Positions 62,480 to 64,000 of a DNA stretch of 64,000 nucleotides are shown here, piece by piece. How positions within the stretch are numbered: position 1 is the first letter of the stretch; every line of letters starts with the position of its first letter. A model generated the notes under the pieces. The model ran no database searches and was not told the DNA's origin. It saw only the letters and a program-made list of their open reading frames with translations. The stretch lies in assembly GCF_001640805.2 (NCBI RefSeq), contig NC_066838.1, positions 19,154,749 to 19,218,748 on the forward strand, in the 5' to 3' direction. A program made the position numbers and the translations under genes. This stretch comes from Lates calcarifer. Taxonomy: Eukaryota; Chordata; Actinopteri; Centropomidae.

Positions 62480-62680
62480 CAACAGCACTTCAGGCTATTA
62501 AATGTAATGTTAGGCAGATAGTGGCCTGGCTTAATGAACAGCTTTGTTATCGTGTCTGCATGTCAGAAACTCGCATGAAAGCCCTTTTCAGTGGGCCTGT
62601 ATTAGGTGCATGAACGTGATCACGCCATCCATACATCCATTAAAGTCTGTCTGTGTATCTCACAGTAGCTCCCAGTGTCA
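62480..62680. promoter_or_regulatory. Candidate conserved non-coding element
   Basis: A high-complexity block with ctggcttaatgaacagcttt, gttatcgtgtctgcatgtca and gcatgaacgtgatcacgcca, retaining CpG words. Texture-based inference; no splice-bounded frame. Confidence 0.25.
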
Positions 62681-64000
62681 GACTATTTGATATGCATTCA
62701 TCGGTCTTCTTGGCTGATCTGTGTTGGCAGCCACCCTCAATCTCTCCAAGCTCAATTTGATCACCAAGATAAACAAATCCACAACAATTAAAAGAGATAT
62801 GAGGGTTGACAAAACAATTAACATGGGGCCAGTATGGCTCTGGGGGAGATTGTGTGCAGTCAACAAAAGACGAATAAACAAATAATCATTTGGGTGGTTG
62901 AGCAACGAACATATTAATTGTGTGTATGGCGGAAAACCTTAGAGAAAATAATCTTCACAGAAATTAAACTACATTCTCCATGCCCCCTCCCCAAACACAC
63001 ATCATGTAAAAATAAACTTTGATCCTCTACCCACTCACTTATTAACTTATCTCTGACTATAAAACCGAGAGCAAGCAGTCACTGTTAAGAGGAAACAGAA
63101 ACCAATCTCAGTGGTCTGGTCTTTAGTTTCACGGCCTGCAGGGATTATCATTGCTGAGGGTGTCTCTTGATTTAAAAGTCAAGCTCACGGCTACAGCCTC
63201 CTCAGGTGAACACAGTAGACATCAGCTTTGAAACGTCACTGATTTGCCTCAAATTGCTTCAGGCTTTGAATAATAATGATAATCCACACTACTGGAAGTT
63301 TTTTTGAGCACAAATCTTCAGTGATTAATTATAATCGTCAAAGGTGTTGAAAAGCAGGTCAACGTGAATGTTAATGTTTGTCATTGTATGCCTAAATACT
63401 AATAGGAATATATATTAGAATTTTATTTTAGCCTTAAGAAGGAGATCATCTTGTATGGTCGGTGTAGTATTACATATACACACAAACATACACAAGCATT
63501 CAGTGGCTGCCTACTGAGACTAAACCTTGATATTTATCTGTGTTACCCAGAGGTGAGAGTCAATGGGGGGCAGCTTTTAGCAGCTGCATGTGTAAGTGCC
63601 ATGCTGTCCCTCTGCTGCATCTGGTTAAAAGCACTGAAGAGAAATTGAGGGTGCAACCACTCTGGCTGTTATAAAGGAGATGTGCTGCTGGTTATCATGA
63701 TGAGGTCAAAAAAAAAAAAAAAAAATCCTAGACTTTCAGACAAATTTCATAAGCCCCAAAATGGACCACATAATGTTTAAGCTGCAAAAAATGCATGCAA
63801 ATTCAAACAGACAGTATGTGCATACATGTACAATGACATATTCACAGTTTACAACTGCCCTAATCAATATCTTTATCTTAACATTAGGTCAAAAGACTAT
63901 ATGTAATATGAAAGAAGACACATATAGAGACCTAACTCATGTCACCTAATTCTGCAGTTCCCCTCAGCTCTAAAAGGAAATATTGCTCCTTTCAGTTCAT
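62681..64000. other. Unique non-coding sequence to window end
   Basis: An A18 run lies at 63708-63725. The 75-codon minus-strand frame at 62678-62905 has a hydrophobic stretch but no supporting features. Nothing else recognised. Confidence 0.5.

Noticed and set aside
62678..62905. 75-codon minus-strand frame with a hydrophobic stretch
   Set aside because: One hydrophobic segment is expected by chance in AT-rich DNA. There is no start context, no splice sites and no known similarity.
1..64000. Search for CRISPR arrays, operons, prophage or toxin modules
   Set aside because: The sequence is vertebrate-like non-coding DNA. No regularly spaced direct repeats, no dense gene strings and no prokaryotic signals were seen.
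1..64000. tRNA, rRNA, snRNA and well-known vertebrate microRNA sequences
   Set aside because: I looked by eye for tRNA A/B boxes and for familiar mature miRNA sequences and saw none. A covariance-model scan could still find diverged ones.

Overview
The window looks like non-coding chromosomal DNA from a spiny-rayed (percomorph) teleost fish. It is AT-rich, with no operon-like gene packing and no long open frames. It carries the interspersed-repeat landscape typical of percomorphs: fragments rich in TTAGC/GCTAAC words, non-autonomous DNA-transposon debris, one decayed Tc1-type element, one LINE-like 3' tail, and many simple repeats. The organism call rests on my recognition of these repeat families; no database was searched. 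I find no complete protein-coding gene. All open frames are short and none resembles a protein I know.

Layout. 1-13 kb: mostly unique sequence with an interspersed repeat at about 965-1349, the first copy of a second family at about 6090-6400, and several stretches that look constrained. 13.2-13.7 kb: an internally deleted, inactive Tc1-like transposon. 14-26 kb: unique sequence with regulatory-looking blocks near 17.6-18.1 kb, a repeat copy at 21.9-22.2 kb, a pyrimidine-rich strand at 22.5-22.8 kb and a long (TA)n at 23.5 kb. 26.0-26.3 kb: the minus-strand LINE-like tail. 28 kb and 32.6 kb: second copies of two earlier families. 31.7 kb and 48.9 kb: two copies of a third, hAT-like family. 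36.8 kb: a near-perfect hairpin shaped like a microRNA precursor. 44.0 kb: a 45-bp strictly alternating purine-pyrimidine tract. 47 kb: a repeat made of two internal modules.

The best candidate for a real gene part is at 52.3-52.85 kb. It is a locally CpG-richer block with three CCAAT boxes, ETS-like motifs, GCTAAC words and, on the minus strand, a good splice donor. This fits the promoter and non-coding first exon of a gene running leftward from about 52.7 kb. If so, much of 1-52 kb would be its introns or regulatory desert. A few splice-bounded open segments (minus strand 43101-43155, plus strand 4847-4900) could be small exons but may equally be chance.

No system of interacting genes is visible. 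The region reads as a gene desert or very large introns, holding scattered putative enhancers and old transposon remains.
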